Assembly: GCA_947462335.1 (NCBI GenBank)
Contig: OX381716.1
Span: 6,024,861-6,088,860, forward strand
Length of the DNA: 64,000 nt
Source: Harmothoe impar
Taxonomy: Eukaryota; Annelida; Polychaeta; Phyllodocida; Polynoidae
Direction of reading: 5' to 3'
Shown: positions 43,701 through 48,584 of the stretch, piece by piece
Layout of the letters: every line of letters begins with the position of its first letter
How positions within the stretch are numbered: position 1 is the stretch's first letter
Program-made: the position numbers and the translations under genes
The notes under the pieces: model-generated
What the model was told of the DNA's origin: nothing
What the model saw: only the letters and a program-made list of their open reading frames with translations
The model's database searches: none

Positions 43701-43964
43701 TGTACCCCTCCGTCATTGGTCCTACACTCAGGTCCTTCCTCCTAAGATGCACACTTCCCACAAGTTTCTGTGTGTATTCACAGCACATTACTACTAACCC
43801 CTTTGTTATACACTGTAACCCCTCGGCTACATTCTGCCTCGTCATGTCAGTTGTGAACCACTTGTAGATAGAGACCCTATGCCTCCCACCACCTTGTCTA
43901 AACGCTGTGTGCTTTGTTTGTTACAGACGCGGACGAGACGCTAACCGACATGGGCGATCTGTAA
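1618..43964 (+). CDS. DVL: Dishevelled, spliced gene, 5' partial (DIX exons outside window)
   Basis: Dishevelled is the cytoplasmic scaffold that relays Frizzled signals to canonical Wnt/beta-catenin and planar polarity pathways. I joined 14 exons by hand: 1618-1703, 19284-19343, 21278-21407, 21690-21786, 23510-23579, 23979-24066, 24347-24475, 24792-25018, 27040-27174, 28515-28682, 30938-31077, 31408-31516, 41245-41484, 43927-43964. All introns are GT..AG and the phases agree at every junction, giving 571 codons plus TAA. Counting from the first full codon, an acidic Ser-rich linker is at 49-91, a basic run of six Arg at 111-116, PDZ at about 139-229, DEP at about 318-396, and a Pro/Gly/Ser-rich tail with the family motif [10 protein letters not shown] before the end. 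The N-terminal DIX domain is not in the window and must lie upstream. The C-terminus differs from the usual vertebrate/fly ending. Core exon assignment is very secure; the many optional exons listed separately are less so. Confidence 0.96.
1858..2064. mobile_element. Second MITE family (GTAAAC..GCGAAAATAT), copy 1
   Basis: It starts TAGTGTAAACATAAATATTT and ends GCGAAAATATCTACATTTAC then AGTA, an inverted pair of ends. Better copies are at 14050-14246 and 61517-61711. Confidence 0.6.
2178..2340. repeat. Third foldback family (CCTTTAAGG / CATCATGC), copy
   Basis: The family is recognised by CCCTTTAAGG at one end and inverted copies of GGCTGCATTCATGCATCATG around GAGTAAC. Here the two arms are GGGCTGCATTCATACG and its complement near 2310-2330. 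Confidence 0.55.
2830..3037. mobile_element. CCGTAAA-family MITE, degenerate
   Basis: It starts TACTGTAAATTCACGCATAG and ends GCAAGAAATTACCGTA, with the GCGAATCAGATCG core of the family between. It is more diverged than the copy at 4612-4833. Confidence 0.6.
3190..3410. repeat. Third foldback family, copy
   Basis: It contains GCATGATGC, inverted AGGGCTGCATTCATGCATCA and GGTCCTTAAAGGGTTA at the right end. Confidence 0.55.
3546..3575. promoter_or_regulatory. CRE pair, with a related triplet at 4268-4297
   Basis: TGACGTCA occurs at 3546-3553 and 3568-3575, plus 3490-3497 nearby. The local duplicate at 4268-4297 has three perfect copies at 11-bp spacing (4268, 4279, 4290). The two clusters are copies of one another within a duplicated segment. 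Confidence 0.35.
3772..4221. mobile_element. CCGTAAAA-type MITE with TA target duplication
   Basis: The element is 450 bp and flanked by TA (3770-3771 and 4222-4223). Its ends are inverted repeats of about 21 bp beginning CCGTAAAACCCCG; interior copies of CCCCGCCTATAAGCC occur at both ends. The neighbouring duplicate shows the empty site (AAG TA CCCGG at 3496-3504). TA duplication suggests Tc1/mariner-type mobilisation. It has no coding capacity. Confidence 0.8.
4612..4833. mobile_element. CCGTAAATT-type MITE, complete
   Basis: A 222-bp palindromic element flanked by TA. Its ends are CCGTAAATTCTCGCGTA.. and the complementary ..CGCGAGAATTTACGG, with GCGGCTTATACGCGAG motifs repeated inside. 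It is the best-preserved copy of the family scattered through the window. Confidence 0.8.
4838..5104. mobile_element. Related MITE copy, partial
   Basis: It contains AAAACCTCGCGTATAAGCCG at its left part and GGCTTACGCGCGAGGTTTTA at its right end, with the TCAGATCGCTGGTGCGGCTT core repeated. It abuts the 40-bp minisatellite at 5111. Confidence 0.65.
5111..5495. repeat. 40-bp minisatellite of CTCF-like motifs, about 9.6 copies
   Basis: Units start at 5111, 5151 and every 40 bp to 5471, nearly identical; the unit at 5431 has CCCCTTGG instead of CCCCCTGG. Each unit holds ACTGCCCCCTGGTGG, which is the reverse complement of the CTCF core consensus (CCACCAGGGGGCAG-like) known from animals. All ten motifs point the same way. 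A GTATAC palindrome lies between motifs. The array sits in the first visible DVL intron. Confidence 0.9.
6366..6506. repeat. Direct repeat, two copies of about 70 bp
   Basis: GCAGCATGGGCCTTCTCACA starts at about 6366 and 6440, each followed by GGGGAGCAGCAAGTAGGTCA and ACAACTAGTTACTAC. The second copy abuts the foldback at 6507. Confidence 0.8.
6507..6826. mobile_element. 320-bp foldback element with long arms
   Basis: The two halves are inverted copies of about 150 bp: TACTCTCGTTCCCAAATCCT at the left pairs with the right end, and GGAACAGGAAATGGAACCAG at 6630 pairs with 6690-6720, around a centre at about 6672 (GTAGATCTAC). A diverged relative is at 16668-16880. Confidence 0.8.
6827..7186. 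mobile_element. CCGTAAA-family MITE, degenerate
   Basis: Family cores such as AAGCTGCGGCTAGTAC and CGCTGGTGCGGCTTATA are on the left; the right end is CACGAGAATTTACGGTA. About 150 bp in the middle (6890-7040) do not belong to the family and may be a nested insertion. Confidence 0.5.
7428..7882. mobile_element. CCGTAAA-family MITEs at the start of block A
   Basis: It starts TACCGTAAAACAAGACTACT, includes an internal end-like motif at 7835-7850 (CGCGAGGTTTTACAG) and ends GAGAATTTACGGTAAC. Related copies are at 53042-53275 and 56095-56330, which is where the homology between block A and the tandem duplication begins. Confidence 0.6.
8452..8484. repeat. Single unit of the 33-bp minisatellite
   Basis: One full unit with CTCCCGGGGCAGGTGCCGAC and ACCTACCGGTAGT, followed by a truncated second unit at 8485-8497. 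It is the block A counterpart of the 18-unit array at 57574-58167. Confidence 0.9.
8501..8950. mobile_element. Non-autonomous hAT-like element (about 442 bp) with 8-bp target duplication
   Basis: CCTAGGGC occurs at 8493-8500 and 8943-8950 and flanks sequence that is missing in block B, where a single CCTGGGGC (58176-58183) marks the empty site. The ends are imperfect inverted repeats: CACGGGCCACCACTGAGCT at the left, CACGCGCACCAACTGACCT at the right (complement). An 8-bp duplication with short ends fits the hAT superfamily. No transposase is encoded. Confidence 0.75.
8955..9207. repeat. Third foldback family, copy in block A
   Basis: It runs from AATCCTTTATGGGCGGCATC to CCTTAAAGGGTTAATG, with AGCCCGGG..CCCGGGCT as an inner palindrome at 9121-9150. 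The block B copy is at 58188-58435. Confidence 0.6.
9933..11755. mobile_element. 1.8-kb insertion found only in block A
   Basis: Block B goes straight from GCTAATTA to TAGGTTTAGG at about 59160-59172, whereas block A holds 1.8 kb between. CTGGACATCGA near the left edge (9931) has its complement TCGATGTCCAG at 11685-11695, and a further copy lies at 9973-9983 (ATCGATGCCCAG). The target duplication is TA or TTA, not resolvable by eye. The interior is mainly the tandem repeat at 10515-11577. No coding region was seen. Confidence 0.6.
10515..11577. repeat. Tandem repeat of about 130 bp, eight units
   Basis: ATGCAACTACAA-type landmarks recur near 10594, 10724, 10860, 10990, 11119, 11254, 11378 and 11508. 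Each unit also has GCATTGTGGCATTCAATGAA, ATGGGGTGCCAACTGTTCAT and a T-rich stretch. Divergence between units is moderate. Confidence 0.9.
11750..11922. mobile_element. CCGTAAA-family MITE fragment
   Basis: It contains GTGGCTTATACATGAG, GTGCGGCTAATACGTGAG and the right end TGAGGTTTTACGGTA. Block B has the same fragment at 59162-59336. Confidence 0.55.
12938..12997. mobile_element. Minimal CCGTAA-family foldback, about 60 bp
   Basis: It starts TACCGTAAGACCTTGCGTA and ends GCGGGAATTGACGGTA; the two ends nearly meet, leaving only the GGCCGCGGCTA core. The block B copy is at 60357-60408. Confidence 0.6.
14050..14246. mobile_element. Second MITE family, copy in block A
   Basis: The ends are TACTGTAAACGTAGATTTCC and the complement ..AAATATCTACGTTTACAGTA, flanked by TA. 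The interior is AT-rich with GCGAATATGCGAATAAC. The orthologous position in block B is 61517-61711, so insertion predates the duplication or allele split. Confidence 0.7.
15396..15645 (+). CDS. 83-codon exon, possible alternative first exon of DVL (copy A)
   Basis: An ATG in good context (aacaaaATGG) opens 83 codons and one base before a gtaagc donor. The G left over fits exon 19284-19343, the same phase as the core exon ending at 1703, so this could start a DVL form lacking DIX. The product begins [16 protein letters not shown], has a repeat ([14 protein letters not shown]), and is Ser/Asp-rich at the end ([15 protein letters not shown]). A copy at 62863-63112 differs at six bases; four are silent and two change an amino acid. 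That favours a coding role only weakly. The start could also be internal to a longer exon. Confidence 0.5.
15491..15549. promoter_or_regulatory. Three perfect CRE palindromes (TGACGTCA) inside an exon
   Basis: TGACGTCA occurs at 15491-15498, 15512-15519 and 15542-15549, within the 83-codon exon. The same three sites are kept in copy B at 62958-62965, 62979-62986 and 63009-63016. CRE octamers bind CREB/ATF proteins. Two of the sites result from the internal coding repeat, so they may be a by-product of the protein repeat. Confidence 0.4.
16668..16880. mobile_element. Diverged copy of the 320-bp foldback family
   Basis: It shares GGTCCTTCCGAAGGAGGGCT, GACTTTGAACTTGGATTTTG and the inverted counterpart CCAGCAAAGATTCAAGTTCA. 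Arms are shorter and more diverged. Confidence 0.65.
17295..17534. mobile_element. CCGTAAA-family MITE with TA flanks
   Basis: It begins TACCGTAAATTCTCACGTA and ends ATGAGGTTTTACGGTA, with diverged interior copies of GCGGCCTATA. The two ends come from different subtypes (AATT and AAAA), suggesting recombination between family members. Confidence 0.7.
17816..17836 (-). promoter_or_regulatory. Single CTCF-like motif
   Basis: The + strand reads CAGAGCCCCCTGGTGGCTG, so the minus strand has the CTCF consensus order CAGCCACCAGGGGGCTCTG. It agrees with the known vertebrate core at every strong position I can recall. Binding is inferred. Confidence 0.4.
18124..18281. repeat. Long perfect-like hairpin, about 70-bp arms
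   Basis: CACGAGTGGGGGCTGGGGC and TATTTCAC in the left arm pair with GCCCCAGCCCCCACGAGTGA on the right, and AAATGCCAAC pairs with GTTGGCATTT at the outer ends. The loop is GAAGCCGCAGGCTGA. It is probably a foldback element. Confidence 0.75.
19138..19202. repeat. 65-bp hairpin just upstream of a DVL exon
   Basis: GGCAGTCAGGCAGGATGGGT pairs with ATCCATCCTGCATGGCTGCC, leaving a GC-rich loop. It lies about 80 bp before the acceptor at 19283 and may be a foldback element or a structured intronic element. Confidence 0.55.
19284..19343 (+). CDS. DVL: DVL exon, basic/Gln-rich linker
   Basis: The acceptor is ttgttgtgtag/ta and the donor aaa/gtaagta. Sixty bases read [20 protein letters not shown] in the frame left by the preceding exon and leave one A. 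The linker is poorly conserved in the family, so the call rests on phase agreement on both sides and good splice sites. Confidence 0.82.
21278..21407 (+). CDS. DVL: DVL exon, Ser/acidic linker before PDZ
   Basis: The acceptor is gtgtttcag/tt and the donor agtag/gtgagt. It contains RMNGHSK and the segment [18 protein letters not shown], which corresponds to the SSELESSSFVDSDED region of vertebrate DVL. This Ser-rich stretch is a phosphorylation-rich region in the family. Confidence 0.95.
21690..21786 (+). CDS. DVL: DVL exon, Ser/Thr run and poly-Arg basic region
   Basis: The acceptor is ctattacag/a and the donor agcaga/gtatgt. It reads [13 protein letters not shown] followed by a basic run with six consecutive Arg (residues 111-116), matching the RLSSSTEQ..KHKRRRRK segment just before the PDZ domain in vertebrates. 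It ends at a codon boundary. Confidence 0.96.
22147..22173 (+). CDS. Candidate 27-nt DVL microexon (9 aa)
   Basis: A pyrimidine-rich acceptor (gtgttctgtctgtag) is followed by 27 bases and a gtaggc donor, the same donor used by the DVL exon ending at 31077. It lies between two exons that both meet at codon boundaries, and it reads GAFGYRGPW without a stop, so inclusion would keep frame. It would insert nine residues between the Arg-rich region and the [11 protein letters not shown] motif at the PDZ edge. No homologous insertion is known to me; chance is possible for so short a segment. Confidence 0.45.
23510..23579 (+). CDS. DVL: DVL exon, start of PDZ domain
   Basis: The acceptor is gtgtttcag/g and the donor atgg/gtaagt. 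It reads [19 protein letters not shown] and then TLNM, nearly identical to vertebrate DVL at the same place; the last part is the first PDZ beta strand. Confidence 0.98.
23979..24066 (+). CDS. DVL: DVL exon, PDZ peptide-binding loop
   Basis: The acceptor is ctgctttcag/ac and the donor aagg/gtgagt. It carries the carboxylate-binding loop and second strand, [12 protein letters not shown], then [14 protein letters not shown]. This is the part of the PDZ that binds Frizzled and other ligands. Confidence 0.98.
24347..24475 (+). CDS. DVL: DVL exon, central PDZ domain
   Basis: The acceptor is tggtgttacag/t and the donor ccagg/gtaaag. It reads [20 protein letters not shown] and then [17 protein letters not shown], the third to fifth strands and second helix of the PDZ fold, matching the family almost residue for residue. 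Confidence 0.98.
24792..25018 (+). CDS. DVL: DVL exon, end of PDZ and Ser/Thr linker
   Basis: The acceptor is gcccttacag/c and the donor gaac/gtaagt. It starts with the last PDZ strand ([20 protein letters not shown]), continues with the conserved [16 protein letters not shown] segment, and ends in a Ser/Thr-rich linker ([17 protein letters not shown]). The linker sits between PDZ and DEP and is a kinase-rich region in the family. Confidence 0.98.
25740..25775 (+). CDS. Candidate 36-nt DVL microexon between PDZ and DEP
   Basis: The acceptor is ttcccgcccacag/tg and the donor gagc/gtaagt. It enters and leaves with a single C carried over, exactly as the flanking exons require, and reads [12 protein letters not shown]. 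Its 3' end (SE then C/gtaagt) copies the end of the preceding exon, so both inclusion and skipping restore Arg at the junction. The 12-residue insertion would lengthen the PDZ-DEP linker. Splice signals are good, but expression is not shown. Confidence 0.6.
25776..27039. other. DVL intron between PDZ and DEP
   Basis: Apart from the degenerate repeat at 25960-26140 it is AT-rich, with no further exon or element recognised. Confidence 0.6.
25960..26140. repeat. Degenerate short tandem repeat
   Basis: About five units of 35-40 bp built on GAACCTCCTGAGCCAAGGTC, in intron sequence after the 36-nt microexon. Confidence 0.7.
27040..27174 (+). CDS. DVL: DVL exon, start of DEP domain
   Basis: The acceptor is ctacttgcag/gt and the donor atgg/gtaagc. 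It reads [20 protein letters not shown] and then [20 protein letters not shown], the conserved entry to the DEP domain, which mediates membrane recruitment and planar polarity signalling. Confidence 0.98.
28515..28682 (+). CDS. DVL: DVL exon, DEP domain core
   Basis: The acceptor is cctgtgtag/gt and the donor ggag/gtgagt. It encodes the DEP core: [33 protein letters not shown], then [14 protein letters not shown]. The Lys in RKYA is in the segment altered in the classic fly dsh1 allele. It leaves one G, which joins exon 30938 directly to give Asp. Confidence 0.98.
29908..29973 (+). CDS. Candidate 66-nt cassette exon after DEP
   Basis: A strong pyrimidine tract and acceptor (ctttgcctttctttctag) precede a GC-richer segment reading [20 protein letters not shown] and then VT. 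A non-ideal donor, gtcagt, at 29974 gives 66 nt with phase 1 on both sides, so it could be spliced between the DEP exon and 30938. Without that donor the frame stops at 30004-30006, making it a possible terminal exon. The weak donor is the main doubt. Confidence 0.4.
30938..31077 (+). CDS. DVL: DVL exon, post-DEP conserved segment
   Basis: The acceptor is ctgtgttacag/ac and the donor ccacag/gtaggc. It reads [12 protein letters not shown] and [12 protein letters not shown], matching the NMANLSLHD..QDTLAPLPHP segment of vertebrate DVL, then a Tyr/Pro-rich stretch ending in PPPPQ. It ends at a codon boundary. Confidence 0.96.
31408..31516 (+). CDS. DVL: DVL exon, Tyr/Gly/Ser-rich tail
   Basis: The acceptor is gtttgtttgtag/g and the donor tcag/gtgagt. 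It reads [20 protein letters not shown] followed by a Gly/Ser run, the counterpart of the YSYGGGSASSQHSEGS region. It leaves one G, the phase shared by the optional exons in the next 10 kb and by exon 41245. Confidence 0.95.
33092..33154 (+). CDS. Weak candidate 63-nt cassette exon
   Basis: Between ctatctatattag and a poor donor (gtcggc) there are 63 bases, phase 1 on both sides, reading [20 protein letters not shown] then Q. The local sequence is more GC-rich than the intron around it. An alternative acceptor 31 bases further in (gctgcccacag) would give another frame ending in a stop. I list it only because the frame, phase and base composition coincide. Confidence 0.2.
33968..34129 (+). CDS. 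Candidate 162-nt cassette exon, basic segment
   Basis: The acceptor is cttttgtctttgtag/ca. The open stretch is 54 codons, phase 1 at both ends if the donor gttggt at 34130 is used; the same gttggt donor ends the 459-nt candidate at 39706. It reads [20 protein letters not shown], then [20 protein letters not shown] and a Ser/Thr-rich end. If the donor is ignored, the frame stops at 34134-34136, giving a short alternative C-terminus. I know no match in other DVL proteins; it could add a Lys-rich module to the tail. Confidence 0.5.
35914..35984 (+). CDS. Weak candidate exon, 71 nt
   Basis: The acceptor is cccctgtatag/ct and the donor caat/gtgagt. It enters in the phase left by 31516 and reads [20 protein letters not shown] then AHVN, ending at a codon boundary. 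It needs a partner exon entering at phase 0 and leaving one base. Two exist: 36111-36129 (total 90 nt) and 38412-38472 (total 132 nt), both multiples of three. Frame agreement is the only support besides splice sites. Confidence 0.25.
36111..36129 (+). CDS. Weak candidate 19-nt microexon
   Basis: A good acceptor (ggtgtccctttttcag) and donor (gtaaat) enclose 19 bases reading TVVICE plus one base. It fits only behind an exon that ends at a codon boundary, for example 35914-35984. Confidence 0.2.
38141..38211 (+). CDS. Candidate alternative terminal exon of DVL
   Basis: A very strong acceptor (gcctctctcttcttacag) opens a frame in the DVL phase that reads [23 protein letters not shown] and then TAA. 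Its Tyr/Ser/Gly composition resembles the GFPELGYSYGGGSASS part of vertebrate DVL tails. A second in-phase acceptor lies at 38174. No clear donor precedes the stop, so it would end the protein about 23 residues after exon 31408-31516. After the stop the same frame stays open for a further Lys-rich stretch. No canonical polyadenylation signal was noticed close by. Confidence 0.35.
38412..38472 (+). CDS. Weak candidate exon, 61 nt
   Basis: The acceptor is gtttgtttcttctag and the donor tcag/gtaatt. At phase 0 it reads [20 protein letters not shown] and leaves one G, the phase exon 41245 needs. It would have to follow an exon ending at a codon boundary, such as 35914-35984. Confidence 0.25.
39248..39706 (+). 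CDS. 459-nt candidate cassette exon of DVL (153 aa)
   Basis: A long pyrimidine tract (ttctatgttcttctctcccccc then ttggag) precedes 459 open bases, phase 1 at both ends, ending tcag/gttggt. A second acceptor at 39266 is also in phase (441 nt). The encoded segment is Ser/Thr/Lys/Pro-rich: a Cys-containing start ([11 protein letters not shown]), [34 protein letters not shown], then [14 protein letters not shown] and FYSEGSNS. Spliced to 41245 it gives [15 protein letters not shown], which recalls SSQHSEGSRSSGS of vertebrate DVL. An open frame this long with matching phase is unlikely by chance. The function would be a long disordered extension of the tail. Confidence 0.7.
41245..41484 (+). CDS. 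DVL: DVL exon, C-terminal conserved motif
   Basis: The acceptor is ggtcttacag/gg and the donor ccctt/gtaagt. It encodes [15 protein letters not shown], a Gly/Ser stretch with SGSETETGS, a Pro run (LPLPPPPRQ), and the family's C-terminal motif [13 protein letters not shown]. If the intron is retained, the frame ends ten bases into conserved-looking sequence as [10 protein letters not shown] and stops at 41505-41507. Confidence 0.97.
42110..42400. repeat. Degenerate tandem repeat, four units of 55-72 bp
   Basis: GGCCTTTGGACC recurs near 42139, 42194, 42257 and 42330, each followed by GGGGCCGCCCAGGACTAGGG-like sequence and CAGTGGGTGCCTGGRTCCTG. It lies in the last DVL intron. Several overlapping open frames are by-products. 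Confidence 0.8.
43927..43964 (+). CDS. DVL: DVL last coding exon
   Basis: The acceptor is gctttgtttgttacag/ac; the single base left by 41484 plus AC gives Tyr, then [11 protein letters not shown] and TAA. The family normally ends GNP(S/C)EFFVDVM, an autoinhibitory ligand for its own PDZ. This exon ends instead in DMGDL. The reading is frame-consistent and acidic/hydrophobic, but another unseen terminal exon cannot be ruled out. Confidence 0.8.
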
Positions 43965-45475
43965 ATGCTGCCGACAACGCTGCCAGGCCTGCCGGTCACC
44001 TCCCCCGCTGTACGTCTGTAGGGTGGTGGCCGCCATGAGATTACGCTTTACCCGCCAAAAGGTTCTCCCGGTGGTCGGACAGCGGCCAGCAGGCAGGCTG
44101 TGGGCTGCTGCCACATGGACGCTCTGCCTGGCCGACAGCCAGGTGCCACCACTGCCGCTATACACAGTCATAATACAGTCATTGTTGTCCAGGCAGACCA
44201 TACACACATATACAGGACACATTCTGCCACCAACAAGCAACATACAATAGTCTACATCTATTTATAGTGGATACCCCTGAGGCTGCTGCCAAACCACATT
44301 CTACTTGTTCAATTACAAAGGTCTTAGTGTTTTGTGGACACTAAGATGTGTTAGCTGAGACCTACATTCTTGTTTTAGACCTGTTGGGAAGACAGGCAGA
44401 GGACCTAGGCGTGTAATATGAGAGTACATGTGGGTGTACATCTAGTGTGTTGTCATTGAGCAGGGTGGGTGAAGACGGTGGGTGCTGGGAGCTGCTACTA
44501 CTGCCGGCCGGGAGGAGGCCGCACTCACCACACACACCGCTCTGTGTAGAACCTGTGTCAGCAGGGGCAGGGGTGGGCGGCCAGTCATACAGCCACACAC
44601 AGCCGTAGCTCTAGTACGTCGTGTTTTTGTTTCCGGTTACAGTGACCCATGCTGCTTGTCACGGGGCCAGGCAGAGGTGCTTCGATGAACATTCAAACCG
44701 TATCAGTTGATATAGGTACGACTGTAGGGGACAAAGACATGAGACGAGACGCCAATCTTGCATCATCTTCTTGGGTCAATTTGGTTTTATATATTGATTA
44801 TTGTAATTATTGCTGCATATACAAGGTACAAGAGTCTTCTTCCACTGTGCAGGCTTATTTATGTGTTTCCTCCTGAGGAGGAGGAGGAGGAGCATGGTGA
44901 CAAACATTGTATCATTATTATTTTTATTCTACAAGGACAGAACCAGGCTGACTTAGAGAGCAGGCGCTGGGCCGTCACGTCTGGTTCCACCAGTCATACA
45001 CCGACCCCCTGACCTCTAGTCAGGGATACATAGATATCAAATACAACTTCCAATAATGACAATAAAAGCCGGACGCCAAGGAAGCTCACGCCAGCTGTTC
45101 TGTAACTGTACCTGTCCTATGTGATCCAGTTTTATTGTTCAGACAAGGACAGAAATGCCAGTTTTTTATATATTTAACATCATCAGCCATCATTACATTG
45201 CATGTCTTGCAGGGGCTGCCCCTGTGAGGCACTTCACCGTCATGGCTCCATGCCTACATACATCCATATTGTACAAGCTGAGCACACCGCCGCCTCCACC
45301 ACACACGCTACCCTCTTCACACAGGGTGCAAACAGTGTTGTAGCCAAAGGAGGACCAGTCTGGGTTTTGTTTTTCTCTTTTTTCATGAATACAATAAACA
45401 TGTCTCATGTATGTAAAGCTATGTGTTTTGTGTTTTACTCGTTTTAAGATGAAATAAAAGTAGCTTTTTCATGTT
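43965..45475 (+). other. DVL 3' untranslated region with three poly(A) signals
   Basis: After the stop codon there is no further long coding frame. AATAAA hexamers occur at 45061-45066, 45393-45398 and 45453-45458, the last two followed by T-rich sequence, so transcripts could end near 45085, 45415 or 45475. A GAG trinucleotide run lies at about 44876-44892. Confidence 0.65.
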
Positions 45476-46126
45476 TAACCAATGGTAGAGAATAGTGGTT
45501 ATTATGTCATATATGTAAAGCAATGTATTTATGTTTTTACTAATCTCTAGACGGGGGGCAGAGCATGTTCAGAAGGGCTGTGGGACTGGTCCATTCAACC
45601 AGCCTGGGGAGGTTGCTAAGTACAAGCGTACCGTTAGAGTTGGCTAAAATCCGATTTCACTACATGATGTGGCTTACTGTACGCGTTCAGGAAATCTGCA
45701 GCATGTCTCTAAATTCTTCTTGATAACTTAGCTAAAAAGGAATACACTTTTTTTCTTGTAACACTAATGATTAAACAACCATTTAAGATATTGATCTGAA
45801 ACTCGGATTCAGGAAAGATAATAACAATTGCCTTTATTTGACATCAAGAACGTGAATTTCCATTAAGACTTCTAATTTCTACAGACTTTACAGTAATAAA
45901 AGTATAAGGAAGTTTGCATTTACATATAAGATTTTTATTCCAAAAGTCAATCATGAACATCAGCAGATGTAAACACACAGGCTCAACAAATCACATGAAT
46001 GGAGTTTGTATTCATGAGTAAAAGAGCAGAAACATACAAGAAGGCACCGGAAACCGGAGGACGGAAACATCATCATACGAGGAGGAAGCTGGCTCATATA
46101 TACAACAGAGGACGGTGCTCACACAT

Positions 46127-46375
46127 TAACCCTTTAAGGATGGTATAGTGCTTTTATGTGCTATGTCTTTTGTCGTCATGATGCATGAGTGCAGCCCTGG
46201 TGAGTAACTCTCCAGTGCTGGATTCAAGCATCATGCCGATCCTATCAAGTTGAGACACTTCTAAAGGGTTGACATGATGCACCAATGCAGCACCAGTGGG
46301 TTACTCGCAGTGGCTGCATTGGTGCATCATGATAACAAATGGATGATAGGGTTCTTAAATGGTCAAGGCTATAAG
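46127..46375. repeat. Third foldback family, near-complete copy
   Basis: It begins TTAACCCTTTAAGGATGG and ends GGTTCTTAAATGGTCAAGG, with four inverted GTCATGATGCA-type arms: 46175, 46225, 46270, 46320. It is the clearest isolated copy. Confidence 0.6.
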
Positions 46376-46499
46376 TACTACATAATATTTCTGTGACAGA
46401 CTTCAATCTACATATTTTTAAACACATCCATGAATAGTTGTTGGTAAAAGGAAACCACATCAGTAATTATATATGATAGTTATCACAAGCTATTAAACA

Positions 46500-47416
46500 G
46501 TCACACTATTGGTAAGGAGTGGATGTGATATTGGTGAATAGAGGCTATCTGTGTGAACAGCAAGTCGTCCATGTTGGGGTTGTACAGAGTGAACTGCAGC
46601 ATGAGGAGGGGTGTCTGCCCTGATGTCCACCTCCAGCACGTAGCTGCCTGCACCGTACCCGGCTCCCTGCTCCAGGAAGGTGGCGCCCTCTGTCTGCTAC
46701 AGCCACAAACTGCAACTCAGAAACCAGGTCACGGTCAGATCAAGTCCTACACTACCTGATAAACACACTATGTATCACACCATGTTCAGGCCTCCACATC
46801 TAAAGGTGCTGGGGCATAACTACACAACAGAAAAGTATATTCAGTATGTAAAAAGAAAACACACACAATTAGCATAGCTACTGGCAGGTCTGGCTTAAGG
46901 GTAATTTACATGACTTTTAAACGGTGTTGGGGCTGTAGAGACAACATAACAGCAGCCTCACCTTGTGTCACCAGAGGAGAATGGGTCTGGGAAGTCGACA
47001 CTCATCACAAAGGACAGTCCTTCAGTGGAGATGGTTCTGCAATAAAGACAGATATGACAAGTTTATGGTCCAACTGATTCTTGGCTGATCTTTTAATGGT
47101 TTACCTATTTTTTTTGTTAGTTGGCCATGGTCATTAAATGTATATCGATCAAGAAATTGGTGTTGTTTTTATTCTGTTCAAAGTTGGAATTCTCCATGTG
47201 AAAGACATTTTACAATCTTTGTCATGAACCTAAAGATGGCATATTAAAATGCATGTAATATATTCAAATGCCTTCAATACTTTGACATGAAGCAGGATAT
47301 CAGATCATACATGAAAAGTACTGCTGCTAAACTAACCAAGGGAGTAGAGGAGTGGTTGACGCCGGTCATACAGAGGAGTCTGCACTGCTGCCGCAACATG
47401 TCCGTCCCTCCGAGAA
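46500..47416 (-). pseudogene. Three exon-like pieces, unrecognised minus-strand gene remnant
   Basis: On the minus strand, 47337-47416 (acceptor ccctttcag, donor gttagt), 46962-47036 (acceptor tttattgcag, donor gtgagg) and about 46500-46693 (acceptor ggctgtagcag) look like exons. The second reads TISTEGLSFVMSVDFPDPFS. The third reads EGATFLEQGAGYGAGSYVLE in one frame and then MLQFTLYNPNMDDLLF in another. The frames do not join, so a frameshifted remnant is likely. The FTLYNPN motif faintly recalls the FTVYNAN segment of polycystin-family channels; I do not rely on that. Confidence 0.3.
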
Positions 47417-48584
47417 CTGAAAGGGAGTTCAAATGTGGTAAGCTTTGATCTTTTTGGGGTTGGTGAAATTCCCGTAAATATGAAATGACACTTGGACACC
47501 AATGTGAGGCCTTGTGAGGAAGCAGTGGTCATTTCTTGAACTCTACTCTAGTTTTTCAAACTATTCTTAATGGTATGAATCTATTGAGACTATGAATAAA
47601 ATGTGGGGTTGTTCACATCAAGCGTATGATGGAGTTCTAAATAGTTAATATTATTATTGAAATAAAAAAGTGTTGGTTCAATGTCTTTTTTTTAAAAAAC
47701 ACTTCACGGGCTGCAGCTCAAGTTTCTGACAATAGACCAGTGTGTGTGTGTCTGTGTGTGGGGAGGGGGGGGGTCTTTGTTCGGGTCAGTCTGTCACTAT
47801 AGTGTCAACTAAAAAAACACAAAAATGAACACCCCAATACACATTGTTGACACTGTGAAATATGAAATCTTGTCCGATTTTGACATGTAAATAGTCCATT
47901 TTGATCAGAAAATTGTCTACTCTTCATTTCTGGCCTCTATGGAGCTCTATACACAGTGCATAACGCTTTTCGGCGACTCGACGACATTTGACAATCAGGG
48001 TTTTAGAGGCATTACCACCCTGTCACACCCCTAGTGGGCCAGTAAACCATCCCTCCTCACCTCATGAACTGCTATGCCAATAGTAGACGGCTGTTGTGGC
48101 TTTAGATCCGCCTAAAACAGCCATTTCCAGCCCCAGACAAGTCACTTTTGGATTTGTTGTTGATGGCCATTAGAGTACTGGCAGCACATTGTGATCTGAG
48201 CTGTGATTGGCTTAGAGCAGTGAAAGGTGATTAATGGAATTCAAGAGATATTGGGCCAAATAAAAATGGTTAGGGGGAGAAGAGTGTTTTTGGGGGCAGT
48301 TTACATTTTTTGAGAGGTGTGTGGGGTGTTGGCAGGGGTGTATTTGCAGGTGAGGGGTGCGTCGTCTGCTAGTGTTCTATACCTCAAGATACCGAGGTTG
48401 AGAGGATGCCGGCCTCTGGTTGGTTGAAATTGGGTGAAAATAGAAATGGGTGATGTTGGGCAGCAGGGTTGTTTCCAGGGAGAGGGGGGCCTGTTTGAGG
48501 GCACTGTGACAAGTGTTGGATTTTTTCGAGGTCCTGATAAAAATTAGATTTTTGATTTTTCCATTCACTTCCTAGTTTACCCGT
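47417..48584. other. Intergenic DNA before the satellite field
   Basis: AT-rich, with a GT/G-rich patch at 47740-47775. No gene or repeat family was recognised. Confidence 0.5.
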
